Positions 40,610 to 51,364 are shown, counted from the first letter of the stretch. The stretch is 64,000 bases of DNA from Peristeroidobacter soli (GCF_004138485.1 NZ_ML142848.1:1462640-1526639), one strand, 5' to 3'. Notes: generated by a model from the sequence alone, not told the origin. Program-made: numbers and translations.

Positions 40610-42984
40610 GCGGCGCGGAGCCTTTCGAACAACGCACGCTGTCCGCGGGCATCGTCGGCGACGCGTTCAAACAAGTCACTCGCAAGGTCCCGAGCGGCGA
40701 ACCGCCTCCCTGGCCCACGAACGCCGAGCTGAATGTCGTCGGCAAAGATGTACCGCGCATGGATGCGTTGGACAAAGTCACCGGCCGCGCCCGCTACACG
40801 TTCGACGTACAGCTTCCCGGAATGCTGTACGCGCGAACGCTCAACAGCACAGTTCCGCACGCGCGCATCAAGTCGATCGACACCTCGCGCGCTGAGCAAT
40901 ATCCCGGCGTTCGAGCCGTGCATGTGCTCGAACGTTTGTTGATGGCCGCGGAACTGCGCGATCCGGGTGACGAAGCGAAAGAGCCCTACCCTGTCGTGCG
41001 CTTCACTGGTCAGCCGATCGCGGCCGTCGCTGCGATCTCGGCTCGCGCTGCTGAAGCCGCGCTTGCGTTGATCAAAGTTGACTATGAGGTGCTGCCTCAT
41101 GTCAGCGAGCTCGCGGACGCCATGCAGTCCGATGCACCTCCCGTGTTTCCCGGGCCGACGGAACAGCGAGCCACCGCCGGCGGTGGCGGCGCGGCCAAAG
41201 GGTTGCCACAGAAAGGCAACCTGCGCGGGCCGAGCACGGGCGGCTCACGCGGAGAAATCGCGCGTGGCTTCAAGGAAGCCGATGTCGTTGTCGAAGGCGA
41301 ATATCGCACGCAGGTCCAAACGCACACGCCCCTGGAGCCTCATGGCCTCGTTGCTGATTGGCGTGATGACGAACTGACGCTCTACGCGTCGACCCAGCAT
41401 GTGATGAGCGTGCGCGATGAAGCCGCTGAGATCTTCAAGCTGCCCAAAGAAAAGATTCACGCGATCAGCGACTACACCGGCGGCGGCTTCGGCGCGAAAT
41501 ACGGCGTCGGCAACTACGGCACGCTCGCGATTCATTTGTCACGAAAGGCAGGTGCGCCTGTGCGTCTGGTCCTGGACCGGCGCGAAGAGCACGTCTCGGT
41601 CGGCAATCGTCCCGCCAGCCTGCAACGGTTGAAGATCGGCGCAAAGCGCGACGGCTCACTGACTGCCATCGAGCTGCACAGCTTCGGCACCGGCGGCGTC
41701 GCCGCTGGCGCCGGCGTCGGCATGTGTCATCACAGCATGTATCCGTGCCCGAACGTGAGCATCGAACACTACGATGTGTTCACCAACGCCGGCCCCTGCG
41801 CGGCCTTTCGCGGCCCAGGCCAGACGCAAGGAATCTTCGCATTCGAACAAGCGATCGACGCCCTTGCCGACCGCCTGGGCATCGACCCTATCGACATGCG
41901 AAACAAGATCGACACGCGCGACGCCGACGATGTCCGCGCTCGCGCGGCCGAACGTCGCATCGGCGCGGAGAAGATGGATTGGTCACGTCGCCGCCCACCC
42001 GGCAGCGACGCGGGCCCGGTGAAGCGCGGCATCGGCATGGCGCAGTCGATGTGGCCGTACATCGTGAACAGTTACACCACTTGTGAGATCCGCGTCGCTG
42101 GCGATGGCACCGTCGATGCTTTCTGCGGCACGCAGGATATCGGCACGGGTACGCGCACCGTGTTTGCTCAGGTCGTCGCTGAAGAATTGGGATTGGAAGC
42201 GGAAGACATCAGAGTTCACGTTGGCGACTCCCGCTTTCCACCCGGCCCGCCGTCGGGTGGCAGCCGCGTCACGAGCTCGCTGACACCTGCTGCACGTAAC
42301 GCAGCTCATGCAATGGCTCGTGACATCGCAGAGCGCGTTGCTCCGCTGTTGAATGCGAAGGCGGAGGATCTCGTCTTTCGCAACGGACACATCCAGCTAC
42401 GCGATGATTCCAAGACCTCGCTCGGTTTCTTCGAATCACTCCGCCGCGCCGGCGTCGAGAGGCTGACCCATCGCGCCGATCGCCGCGACGACTACGAAGG
42501 CTACGCACGTAAAGCTGGCGAGCTGCATATCAGCCCGCACGCGATTGGCGGCGTGCAGTTCGCGGAGGTCTGCGTCGACACGCAGACCGGCGCGGTGAAA
42601 GTCGAACGCGTCGTCGCCGTCCACGATTGCGGCCGGCCCATCAATCCCAAACTCGTCGAGAGCCAGATCCTCGGCGGCGTGGTTCAAGGCGTGAGCTACG
42701 CGTTGTATGAAGACCGCCGCCTCGATGCAGCCACTGGCGTACAACTCAACGCCAACATCGATCAATACAAAATCGTCGGCTCCCGCGAGACACCGCGGAT
42801 CGACGTCCACCTGATCGAACTGCTCGGCGGCCAATCCTCCACCGACGCCCGCGGTGTCGCCGAACCCGCCAACGTCGCAACGGCTGCAGCCATTGCCAAT
42901 GCGTTCTTCAACGCCACGGGCAAGCGCATCTACACGCTCCCCATGACGCCCGCAAACGTCCTCGCAGCGTTGCGCTCGGAGTAA
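40606..42984 (+). CDS. Molybdopterin-binding large subunit, xanthine dehydrogenase family
   Basis: GKDVPRMDALDKVTGRARYTFDVQLPGMLYAR; GGGFGAKYG; AAFRGPGQTQG; PSGGSRVTSS; RGVAEPANVATAAAIANAF. Confidence 0.95.
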   Translation: MSGAEPFEQRTLSAGIVGDAFKQVTRKVPSGEPPPWPTNAELNVVGKDVPRMDALDKVTGRARYTFDVQLPGMLYARTLNSTVPHARIKSIDTSRAEQYPGVRAVHVLERLLMAAELRDPGDEAKEPYPVVRFTGQPIAAVAAISARAAEAALALIKVDYEVLPHVSELADAMQSDAPPVFPGPTEQRATAGGGGAAKGLPQKGNLRGPSTGGSRGEIARGFKEADVVVEGEYRTQVQTHTPLEPHGLVADWRDDELTLYASTQHVMSVRDEAAEIFKLPKEKIHAISDYTGGGFGAKYGVGNYGTLAIHLSRKAGAPVRLVLDRREEHVSVGNRPASLQRLKIGAKRDGSLTAIELHSFGTGGVAAGAGVGMCHHSMYPCPNVSIEHYDVFTNAGPCAAFRGPGQTQGIFAFEQAIDALADRLGIDPIDMRNKIDTRDADDVRARAAERRIGAEKMDWSRRRPPGSDAGPVKRGIGMAQSMWPYIVNSYTTCEIRVAGDGTVDAFCGTQDIGTGTRTVFAQVVAEELGLEAEDIRVHVGDSRFPPGPPSGGSRVTSSLTPAARNAAHAMARDIAERVAPLLNAKAEDLVFRNGHIQLRDDSKTSLGFFESLRRAGVERLTHRADRRDDYEGYARKAGELHISPHAIGGVQFAEVCVDTQTGAVKVERVVAVHDCGRPINPKLVESQILGGVVQGVSYALYEDRRLDAATGVQLNANIDQYKIVGSRETPRIDVHLIELLGGQSSTDARGVAEPANVATAAAIANAFFNATGKRIYTLPMTPANVLAALRSE

Positions 42985-43145
42985 TCATGCGAAACGAGCC
43001 CCTCTCTCAACAGCCCACGACACCCGCACAAGTTCTGGCGGCGTGGCGCTCGGAAGTAATCATGCGAACCGAGCCTCTTTACCAACAGCCCATGACATCC
43101 GAACAAGTTATGGCGGCGTTACGCTCGGAGTGATCATGCGAACCT
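42940..43145. repeat. Three-copy degenerate tandem duplication (74/75/~57 bp) of the large-subunit 3' end plus intergenic junction plus FAD-subunit start
   Basis: Copies start at 42940 (cccatgacgcccgcaaacgtcctcgc..), 43014 (cccacgacacccgcacaagttctggc..), 43089 (cccatgacatccgaacaagttatggc..), each with cgctcgga(a)gt(a/g)atcatgcgaa. Confidence 0.92.
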
Positions 43146-44101
43146 TCGAGTGGGTCGATGCGAAATCAGTCGATGAAGCGGCGGCGCTGCTCGCCACGAC
43201 GTCGGCGAGCCGGCCGGTGATTGCGAAGGCGGGCGGCATGGATCTGCTCGATTTGATGAAGGAAGGCATCGTTCAACCGGCGCGCGTCGTCAATCTCAAA
43301 TCGATTCGCTCGCTGGGCGATGTGAGACTCGACAAGTCAAGCATGCAGCTGGGTGCGCTGGTGACTCTGGCTCAGATCGAGAAGCACGCCGGCATTCAAT
43401 CGCACTATCGCGCACTAGCTGAAGCCGCCGCTCACGCGGCCACGCCGCAGGTGCGGAACGCGGCGACGATCGGTGGCAATTTATTGCAAAGGCCGCGCTG
43501 CTGGTATTTCCGCAACGAGCACTTTCATTCGATCGCCGAGGCGGATCGCAGCGAGAACCAATATCACGCGATCTTCGACAATCAACAGACCGTGATGGTC
43601 CACGCCTCGACGCTCGCCACTCCGCTGATTGCTTACGATGCCAGCGTGCATCTCCCGCACGGCAAAGGTTCGGCGCGAGCAGTTGCACTGAAGGATTTTC
43701 TGTTGCCGCCATCGATGCAACGGGATCGCGACACTGCCATCGAGGATGGAGAGATTCTGATGCACGTCAGCGTCCCGCCCATTCAACCGAACACCCGATG
43801 CGCGTATCACAAGCAGACCGAGCGTGACAGTTACGACTGGCCGATCTGCGACGTGGCCGTCGTGCTGCAAATGGATGGAGACATTGTGGCCAGCGCGAAG
43901 ATCGTTCTCGGCTGGGTCGCTCCCACACCACGACGAGCTGTGGAGAGTGAGAACGTATTGGCGGGCCGCCGCCTCGACGAACACTCCGCCGTCGAAGCCG
44001 CCACCGCCGCTGTGCGTGGCGCAACCCCACTGGCGAAGAATGCTTACAAAGTCCCTATTCTCGAAACCGTGATCAAACGGACGATTCTCGCCGCCCGGTG
44101 A
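43136..44101 (+). CDS. FAD-binding subunit, xanthine dehydrogenase family
   Basis: MRTFEWVDAKSVDEAAALLA; AGGMDLLDLMKEGI; ATPQVRNAATIGGNLLQRPRCWYFR. Confidence 0.92.
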   Translation: MRTFEWVDAKSVDEAAALLATTSASRPVIAKAGGMDLLDLMKEGIVQPARVVNLKSIRSLGDVRLDKSSMQLGALVTLAQIEKHAGIQSHYRALAEAAAHAATPQVRNAATIGGNLLQRPRCWYFRNEHFHSIAEADRSENQYHAIFDNQQTVMVHASTLATPLIAYDASVHLPHGKGSARAVALKDFLLPPSMQRDRDTAIEDGEILMHVSVPPIQPNTRCAYHKQTERDSYDWPICDVAVVLQMDGDIVASAKIVLGWVAPTPRRAVESENVLAGRRLDEHSAVEAATAAVRGATPLAKNAYKVPILETVIKRTILAAR

Positions 44102-44107
44102 GCACCA

Positions 44108-44311
44108 TCAACCCCGGTGACCCAGCAGCCGGGCGGGCAAGAACAGCAGGGCTTTGATGAAGGCGAACATCGCCTCGAGCACCACTGCGACCGCCCGGAA
44201 CGGCAGGGACAGCAGCCAGAGCACCGGCAACAGGAAAATGGCGAGCAGCGCCAGCGGCCAGGCAAGCACGAACAACACACACCAGGCGAGCATAACGAGC
44301 ACGAAAGTCAT
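44108..44311 (-). CDS. Small hydrophobic membrane protein (67 aa)
   Basis: MTFVLVMLAWCVLFVLAWPLALLAIFLLPVLWLLSLPFRAVAVVLEAMFAFIKALLFLPARLLGHRG. Confidence 0.65.
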   Translation of the reverse strand: MTFVLVMLAWCVLFVLAWPLALLAIFLLPVLWLLSLPFRAVAVVLEAMFAFIKALLFLPARLLGHRG

Positions 44312-44416
44312 TGCCGTCTCCTCCAACGTCCCACCCGCGCCGGCACTGACCGGCGCTCTCGGTGATTGAGACGTGACAGCCCGCTGAAAGGTTGCAGTGG
44401 TGGCCAAGCCGGCGGA

Positions 44417-45676
44417 TCAGCTTCCTCGAGTCACCGGCATGTCCACCTCACCCCTGGCGCCCACGTGCTTCGCCAGCTCCAGCTTGGCGATCGCATTCCG
44501 GTGAACCTCATCCGGCCCATCCGCCAACCGCAAGGTTCGTTGATGCGCCCACAGCCGCGCCAGCGGGAAGTCATTGGAGACGCCCCCGGCACCGTGCGCC
44601 TGAATCGCCCAATCCAACACCTGCAGAGTCATGTTCGGTACCACGACCTTGATCAGCGCGATCTCCTGCTTCGCGACCTTGTTCCCCACCGTGTCCATCA
44701 TGTACGCCGCTCTCAGCACCAGCAGCCGCGCCTGGTCGATCAGGCAACGTGCATCGGCAATCCGCTCATGCCACACCGATTGAGCGGACACCGGCTTGCC
44801 GAACGCCACTCGCGAGCTCAAGCGTTTGCACATCAATTCGAGCGCCCGCTCCGCCACGCCGATCGATCGCATGCAGTGATGAATGCGCCCGGGCCCCAAC
44901 CGCCCCTGGGCAATTTCAAACCCGCGCCCCTCGCCCAACAGAATGTTCGACGCCGGCACGCGCACGTTGGCAAGATCGACTTCCGCGTGACCGTGCGGGG
45001 CATCGTCGTAACCGAACACCGGCAAGTGACGCATCACCGTCACTCCCTTCGCATCCGCAGGCACCAGGATCATCGACTGCTGTTGGTGTTTGCCCGCCTC
45101 GGGATTGGTCTTGCCCATCACGATATAGAGCTTGCAGCGCGGATCGTTCGCGCCGCTCGACCACCACTTGCGGCCGTTGATCACATACTCATCGCCCTCG
45201 CGACGAATACTGCATTCGATGTTGGTCGCATCCGACGACGCCACCGCCGGCTCCGTCATCAGGAACGCCGAGCGGATCTCCCCCTTGAGCAAAGGCTCCA
45301 GCCATTTGTCCTTGTGCGCCTCGCTGCCATAGCGCTCGATGGTCTCCATGTTGCCCGTATCCGGCGCGGAGCAATTGAACACCTCCGGCGCCCAGGGCAC
45401 GCGCCCCATGATCTCGCACAGAGGTGCGTATTCGAGATTGGACAGCCCTTCCGGCGCGCGCGGTGAATGGGGCAGGAACAGATTCCACAGCCCGGCCGCC
45501 CTGGCCTCGACCTTCAAATCCTCGATGACCTTGGTCGGAACGAAGGCATCCCCGTTGCGGCGGTTCCGCGCCACTTCGTCCTCGTAGACCTGCTCGTTCG
45601 GATAGACATGCCGGTCGAAGAACTTCAACAGGCGCGCCTGCAGTTCACGCACGCGGGGGCTGTATTCGAATTCCAT
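44417..45676 (-). CDS. Acyl-CoA dehydrogenase family protein
   Basis: [85 protein letters not shown]. Confidence 0.95.
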   Translation of the reverse strand: MEFEYSPRVRELQARLLKFFDRHVYPNEQVYEDEVARNRRNGDAFVPTKVIEDLKVEARAAGLWNLFLPHSPRAPEGLSNLEYAPLCEIMGRVPWAPEVFNCSAPDTGNMETIERYGSEAHKDKWLEPLLKGEIRSAFLMTEPAVASSDATNIECSIRREGDEYVINGRKWWSSGANDPRCKLYIVMGKTNPEAGKHQQQSMILVPADAKGVTVMRHLPVFGYDDAPHGHAEVDLANVRVPASNILLGEGRGFEIAQGRLGPGRIHHCMRSIGVAERALELMCKRLSSRVAFGKPVSAQSVWHERIADARCLIDQARLLVLRAAYMMDTVGNKVAKQEIALIKVVVPNMTLQVLDWAIQAHGAGGVSNDFPLARLWAHQRTLRLADGPDEVHRNAIAKLELAKHVGARGEVDMPVTRGS

Positions 45677-45802
45677 GCTCGTTCCTCCAAGATCGATGCG
45701 CTAACTTGCCGCCTCGCCCGGCCCGGAAGCCAATGCATTGTCTGAATGCGGCCGGATCAGCGCTGTGCATAGAATACGGGACAACGGGCGCCGGAGGCCC
45801 CC

Positions 45803-46726
45803 ATGCAGCTGTCCAGAGTCGATCTCAACCTGTTTACCGTGTTCGACGCGATTTATCGCGAAGGCGGCATCACGCCCGCCAGCCGGCGGCTGCATCTGTC
45901 GCAGCCCGCGGTCAGCCATGCGCTGGGTCGGTTGCGCGAACTGCTGAACGATCCGCTGTTCGAGCGGCGGGGTCACGAGATGATTCCGACGCCGCTGGCC
46001 CGCTCGCTCGCCGACAGCATTGCCAGCTCCCTGGGCAACCTGGAACAGATGCTCCAGCGGGTCGGGCACTTCGAGCCCGGCACAGCGCAGCGCTGCTTCA
46101 CCATTGCTGCGCGCGAGTCGCACGAGCTGACGTTTCTGCCCGCGTTGATGAACCGCATCGGGACCGAGGCCGCGCACATCGACATCGCTTCGGTGCGCAT
46201 CGATCGCCGTGACCTCGAGGAAGACCTGCAGAGCGGCGAGATCGATCTGGCGATCGACGTAGCCTTGCCGTTATCGAACGACGTGCGACGAGAGCGCGTC
46301 GGCGCCGAGCCGCTGGTCGTGCTGGCGCGCGCCGATCATCCGGTCGTGCAGGGGCAACTGGACATCGAGACTTATACCGCCCTGTCACACATTCTGATCA
46401 CAGGGCGCCGCCGGGGAGGCGGTTATGAGGACGGTGCGCTCGCGCGCTTGGGATTATCCCGGCACATCAAGATGCGCTGTCAGGATCACGCGGCCGCGAG
46501 CCGGGTGGTGAGCCGGTCGGAGCTGCTGGCTACGATGACTCGCAGCCAGGCTCTGATCGTCGATCGAGCCACCGGCAATCAACTGCTGCCCTTCCCGGTC
46601 GAAGTGCCGCCGTTGGAGTCCTTTCTGTACTGGCACTCCAACGTCGACGAAGACCCGGCGTCGCAATGGTTCCGGGCGCAGGTCAAAGGCTGCCTGGCCC
46701 AGAAATCCGATCCGGGATCAGGCTAG
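45803..46726 (+). CDS. LysR family transcriptional regulator
   Basis: DLNLFTVFDAIYREGGITPASRRLHLSQPAVSHALGRLRELLNDPLFERRG. Confidence 0.95.
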   Translation: MQLSRVDLNLFTVFDAIYREGGITPASRRLHLSQPAVSHALGRLRELLNDPLFERRGHEMIPTPLARSLADSIASSLGNLEQMLQRVGHFEPGTAQRCFTIAARESHELTFLPALMNRIGTEAAHIDIASVRIDRRDLEEDLQSGEIDLAIDVALPLSNDVRRERVGAEPLVVLARADHPVVQGQLDIETYTALSHILITGRRRGGGYEDGALARLGLSRHIKMRCQDHAAASRVVSRSELLATMTRSQALIVDRATGNQLLPFPVEVPPLESFLYWHSNVDEDPASQWFRAQVKGCLAQKSDPGSG

Positions 46727-47323
46727 ATCCTTGTAAGACTCCACCACGCGCGACACGATGCCGTAGTCGATGGCTTCGCTCGGGCTCATCCAGAAGTCGC
46801 GTTCCATATCGACCGCGACCTTCTCGTACGGACGACCGGTCTGCTTGGAGATGGTGCGAGCGATGCGCTCACGCGTGCGCAGGATTTCCTTGGCCTGAAT
46901 CGCGATGTCGGACGCGGGGCCGCCGGCGCCGCCGCCCGGCTGATGAATCATGAAGCGGGTGTTCGGCAGACACACGCGGTTGTGCTTTTCCGCCGCCAGG
47001 AAGATGTGCGTGCCGGCGCTGGCCACCCAGCCGGTGCCGATGGTGATCACCGGCGCATTGATGAAACGAATCATGTCGTGGATGGCGTCGCCGGACTCGA
47101 CGTGACCGCCAGGCGAGGAAATCAGCACACGGATCGGTGCATCCGATTGTTGCGACAACGCGATCAGCCTTTCGCACACGCCACGCGCGGCGTTGTGATT
47201 GATCTCGCCGAACACCAGCACGAAACGCGACTTGAACGACAGCTGCTCCGCCAACGTTTCCGGACGGTCGGCCTTCTCGGGCTGCTTCTCTTCGCGCTCG
47301 GCGTTGAAAATGGGGGCGGACAT
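46718..47323 (-). CDS. ClpP-like ATP-dependent protease proteolytic subunit (divergent)
   Basis: ISSPGGHVESGDAIHDMI; GWVASAGTHIFLAA; MIHQPGGGAGGPASDIAIQAKEIL; ERDFWMSPSEAIDYGIV. Confidence 0.88.
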   Translation of the reverse strand: MSAPIFNAEREEKQPEKADRPETLAEQLSFKSRFVLVFGEINHNAARGVCERLIALSQQSDAPIRVLISSPGGHVESGDAIHDMIRFINAPVITIGTGWVASAGTHIFLAAEKHNRVCLPNTRFMIHQPGGGAGGPASDIAIQAKEILRTRERIARTISKQTGRPYEKVAVDMERDFWMSPSEAIDYGIVSRVVESYKDLA

Positions 47324-47367
47324 GGACACAACTCCTTGGAGCAATAAGTCTGGGTCGGACGCGGATT

Positions 47368-47787
47368 CTACCATTCGCCGGTATTGGGCATGGACTTCCA
47401 GGGTTCGCGCGGCTCGAGCGAGCCGCCCCGCTGCAACAACTCGACCGAGATATTGTCGGGCGAGCGCACGAACGCCATGCGGCCGTCGCGCGGCGGGCGG
47501 TTGATGGTGACACCGTGATCGATCAGGCGCTGGCAGGCGGCGTAGATATCGTCGACTTCGTACGCAAGATGACCGAATGCGCGCCCGATTCCGTACTTTT
47601 CGGGGTCCCAGTTGAAAGTCAACTCGACTTGAGCGTGCTCGTCCCCGGGCGCCGCCAGGAACACCAGCGTGAAACGACCCTTTTCGTTGTCGATCCGGCG
47701 CAGCTCGCGCAATCCCAGCGCCTCACAATAAAAACTCAGGGAAGCCGTCAGATCCGTGACGCGCACCATAGTGTGCAGATACCTCAT
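47368..47787 (-). CDS. gloA: Lactoylglutathione lyase (glyoxalase I) / VOC family
   Basis: MRYLHTMVRVTDLTASLSFYCEALGLRELRR; VELTFNWDPEKYGIGRAFGHLAYEVDD. Confidence 0.9.
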   Translation of the reverse strand: MRYLHTMVRVTDLTASLSFYCEALGLRELRRIDNEKGRFTLVFLAAPGDEHAQVELTFNWDPEKYGIGRAFGHLAYEVDDIYAACQRLIDHGVTINRPPRDGRMAFVRSPDNISVELLQRGGSLEPREPWKSMPNTGEW

Positions 47788-47956
47788 GGGCGATACCCTC
47801 GACGACACAACAAGGTCGGTCATGATAAACGACGACAGCCACCGGACCGAAGGAACTCCAGCAATCCGATTGCGTTGATTTCCCCGAGGCTACCGGCAAA
47901 AAACAGGACATATGGGTGCGGAAGCGCCAACGGTCAGAACAGCTCGAAGGCGCACC

Positions 47957-49258
47957 ATGCCGCGGCACTCCAGCCTGGCGGTAGCGCTCGCGCTGCTTTG
48001 GGCACTGGCTCGAAGCACGCAAGCCCTGGCGCAAACGCCCGAGCCGGCGACGCAACCGCCGCCACCGCCGCAGACTGAACCCGTTCAGCCCGCGCCCCCC
48101 GTGGCCGACGACGCGCCGGAACAGGTGGAGCAACCGGGCGACAAGCCCGAAGTGGTCAATCCCAAGGACGTGAATCAAGGTCCGCTGCGCGATCCCGTGC
48201 TTCAGCAGAACGAAGGCGATCCGCGCACGCTGGAGCGCGAGCCTGAAAAGGACCCGGCAGCCGAAGGCCCGCAGCCGGAACCCAAGACCGACGACACCGG
48301 CCCGATGGAGATCTGCGCGCAGCCGGCGGAACAAGGCGTCCTACAGCGTGTGCGTCGGACGCTCACAGTGACCGCCTGCGCCTCATCGGCATGGCTCGAT
48401 GGTTTGTTTGGCGATCAGATCTATCGCGATGAATATCACGCCACTTACGGCACCGTGACCGCGGGCGGCCTGTGGAGCGACTACGACGGCTTCGATCCAC
48501 GCCTGCGTTTCCGAGCGCGCCTGCAACTGCCGCAATGGGACAACCGTATTTCCGCGTTCGCCGGTCGCGTCGGCGAAGAGGACTACATCAGCGATACCGA
48601 AGGCGATTTCGACGCGTTGCCGACGCGTCAGTTCGGCACGCTCGAAGATGAAAGCGTGCTGGTCGGCCTGGGCTATTCCAGCCCCGAACGCACCGGCAAC
48701 GATTTCGATGCAGGCGTCGGCGTGCGCATCGACCTGCCGCTCGATCCGTATGCGCGCGCCCGCTATGAAATCGTCCGGTCGTTCGCCGATCGCTATGTAT
48801 TCAGCGCCCGCGAAACCGTGTTCTGGCAGAACACCGAGGGCTTCGGCACCACCACCCGTCTCAATCTGGATCGGGTCTTCTCCGATCGTTTCCTATTGCG
48901 CTGGAGCAACCTGGGCAAGTTCACCGAAGAGACCATCGGCATGGAGTGGTATTCGCAGCTGACCTTGTTTCAAAGCGTCGGCCAGCGCACGGGCCTGGCA
49001 TGGCAGGCGCAAGTGGAAGGCGCGACGGACAATGAAGTGCCGCTGACACGCACGGCGGTGCGCCTGATCATGCGTCGCCAGCTCACGCCTGAATGGCTGA
49101 TCCTCGAAGTGCGCGGCGGCGTGTCCTGGCCGCGCCGGCGGCTCATCGAAGAGCGGGAAGCCAGCCCCGAAATCGGCGTTGCCCTGGAAATGCAGTTCGG
49201 CCAGAAGCGCGACCGCATGCGTCCGCCGCCGCCGAGCCAGCCGGTGAATCCGCGCTAG
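47957..49258 (+). CDS. Hypothetical exported outer-membrane (beta-barrel-like) protein with Pro/Glu-rich N-terminal linker
   Basis: Signal peptide, QTPEPATQPPPPPQTEPVQPAPP linker, alternating amphipathic strands to C-terminus (VALEMQFGQK..). Confidence 0.65.
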   Translation: MPRHSSLAVALALLWALARSTQALAQTPEPATQPPPPPQTEPVQPAPPVADDAPEQVEQPGDKPEVVNPKDVNQGPLRDPVLQQNEGDPRTLEREPEKDPAAEGPQPEPKTDDTGPMEICAQPAEQGVLQRVRRTLTVTACASSAWLDGLFGDQIYRDEYHATYGTVTAGGLWSDYDGFDPRLRFRARLQLPQWDNRISAFAGRVGEEDYISDTEGDFDALPTRQFGTLEDESVLVGLGYSSPERTGNDFDAGVGVRIDLPLDPYARARYEIVRSFADRYVFSARETVFWQNTEGFGTTTRLNLDRVFSDRFLLRWSNLGKFTEETIGMEWYSQLTLFQSVGQRTGLAWQAQVEGATDNEVPLTRTAVRLIMRRQLTPEWLILEVRGGVSWPRRRLIEEREASPEIGVALEMQFGQKRDRMRPPPPSQPVNPR

Positions 49259-49462
49259 CCGGCGCGGCTAAGACTTTTCCCTAGGAATTCTCCGAGGTTT
49301 ACCGCCGGTAAGCGGTTCTTACTGACGGACAACCCGGCGTACGCAGATCAGGTGCCTCCTGAATCTGCCAACCCTGCTTTCAGATGCTCCAAGGCGCGCC
49401 GATGCGACTCCTCGTAACGCCACGATGTCGTGGCACTGCATTTGCGTGCCGAGGAGTTGAAG

Positions 49463-51178
49463 ATGAGTATGTCCGATCTCAGCGTCAAAGCGCGTCTGAC
49501 CATGACGCTGAGCTTGCTGGCGCTGGCCATGTTCTGCGTGGGCCTGCTGGGTCTGAACGGCCTGAAGCAGTCCAACGCCCGATTGAACGAGCTGTACGGC
49601 AATCAGTTTCAATCCGCCGCCCTGGTCAACAAGATCGCCGCCTTGCGCCGGGACAGCGTTCGCGCCCTGGACATCGCGCTGATGAACGGCGATACGCAGC
49701 TGATCGGCGAATACCACAGCATCCAGCAGCGCGATTCCAAGCTCATCGACGAGCTGTGGGCGAAGTACACAGCGCTGCCGGCGGGTAAGGAAGAAAAGGG
49801 GCTGGCGGATGATTTCCATCAGAAAGGCGAGGTGTACCGCGCGGTGCGCGACAGCGTGTTCGCGAAACTCAGCGCCGGCGCGCTCGAAGAAGCCCGCACG
49901 CTGCGCGTTCAGCAGCTGCGCCCCGCGATCCAGGAGATGATGAACGCCGCGGACCGGCTGGTCGACATTCAGGATCGCCTGGGTAAAGAAGCCAACACGG
50001 ACAACGTGGCCGCGTACCGGCAGGCCACCATGATCTCATGGGCCTCCATGCTGATCGCCGGCGCGTTTGCCGCTGTACTCGGCATGCTGCTGATCCGCTC
50101 CATGATGAATTCGCTCAACGCCGCGGTCGCCACGGCCGAGCGCATCGCCGGCGGCAAGCTGGGCAATGAGATCGAGATCAACGGCAAAGACGAGTTCGGT
50201 CGCCTGTTGCGCGCCATGCAGGACATGGACAACAAGCTGAGTGACATCGTGGGCACGGTGCGCCTCGGTGCCGATTCCGTCGGCTCGGCGGCTCGGCAGA
50301 TCTCCAGCGGCAACGACGACCTGAGTCAGCGTACGCAGGAGCAGGCATCTGCGCTCGAAGAGAGCGCGTCTTCGATGGAAGAAATGACCGCGACCGTCAA
50401 ACAGAACGCCGATAACGCCCGTCAGGCGAGCCAGCTCGCCACCGGTGCGCGGGATCAGGCGGATCGTGGCGGTGCCGTCGTGGGCCGCGCGGTTGGCGCG
50501 ATGGGCGAGATCAGCGCCTCCAGCAAGCGCATCGCCGACATCATCGACGTGATCGACGAGATCGCGTTCCAGACGAATCTGCTCGCGCTGAACGCGGCGG
50601 TGGAAGCGGCGCGTGCCGGCGAACAAGGCCGCGGCTTCGCGGTCGTCGCCAGCGAAGTGCGTAACCTCGCGCAGCGTAGCGCGACGGCCGCCAAGGAGAT
50701 CAAGGATCTCATCAACGACTCGGTCGCCAAGGTCCAGGCCGGCACCGCGCTGGTGGATGAGTCTGGCAAGTCGCTGCACGAGATCGTTGCGAGCGTGAAA
50801 CGCGTCGCCGACATCGTCGCCGAGATCTCGGCCGCCAGCGAAGAGCAGGCCAGCGGCATCGACCAGGTGAACACCGCGATCACGCAGATGGATACGACCA
50901 CTCAGCAGAACGCGGCGCTGGTCGAGGAAGCTGCAGCGGCGAGCAAGGCGATGGAACAGCAGGCGCAGGCGCTGGTCGACAAGATGTCGTTCTTCTCGAC
51001 AGCCGGCAGCCATCACGCCGCGGCGGCGCCTGTCTCGTACAGCTCGAATGTTTCTTCGGCCCCGAGTGCGAACGTGCGTCCGATGCCGACTCGTAAGGTG
51101 TCGAAGCCGGTGAGCCGCCCCGCTGTGCGCCCGATGGCCAAGGCGAGCGGCGACGACGCGAGCTGGCAGGAGTTCTAA
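49463..51178 (+). CDS. Methyl-accepting chemotaxis protein
   Basis: [52 protein letters not shown] hairpin; two TM segments and HAMP; C-terminus SWQEF. Confidence 0.96.
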   Translation: MSMSDLSVKARLTMTLSLLALAMFCVGLLGLNGLKQSNARLNELYGNQFQSAALVNKIAALRRDSVRALDIALMNGDTQLIGEYHSIQQRDSKLIDELWAKYTALPAGKEEKGLADDFHQKGEVYRAVRDSVFAKLSAGALEEARTLRVQQLRPAIQEMMNAADRLVDIQDRLGKEANTDNVAAYRQATMISWASMLIAGAFAAVLGMLLIRSMMNSLNAAVATAERIAGGKLGNEIEINGKDEFGRLLRAMQDMDNKLSDIVGTVRLGADSVGSAARQISSGNDDLSQRTQEQASALEESASSMEEMTATVKQNADNARQASQLATGARDQADRGGAVVGRAVGAMGEISASSKRIADIIDVIDEIAFQTNLLALNAAVEAARAGEQGRGFAVVASEVRNLAQRSATAAKEIKDLINDSVAKVQAGTALVDESGKSLHEIVASVKRVADIVAEISAASEEQASGIDQVNTAITQMDTTTQQNAALVEEAAAASKAMEQQAQALVDKMSFFSTAGSHHAAAAPVSYSSNVSSAPSANVRPMPTRKVSKPVSRPAVRPMAKASGDDASWQEF

Positions 51179-51189
51179 GGAATAACGGA

Positions 51190-51213
51190 CGCCGCGGAGT
51201 GTGTTCCGCGGCG
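51190..51213. terminator. Candidate hairpin downstream of MCP gene (no clear T-tract)
   Basis: cgccgcgga-gtgtgt-tccgcggcg perfect 9-bp stem. Confidence 0.45.
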
Positions 51214-51364
51214 CGCCGACACCCAGCAGATCCGTTGCCGGCGGTGTTTCTCCACCCCACTTGAGAGAAGTGGTATCGGCACCCTGTCCCATCGGCGGGC
51301 GATATTCAACTCATATCGCCCGCGGTATTTCTTTCGATGACTGACAAGCAACTCGCGGGCTGTA

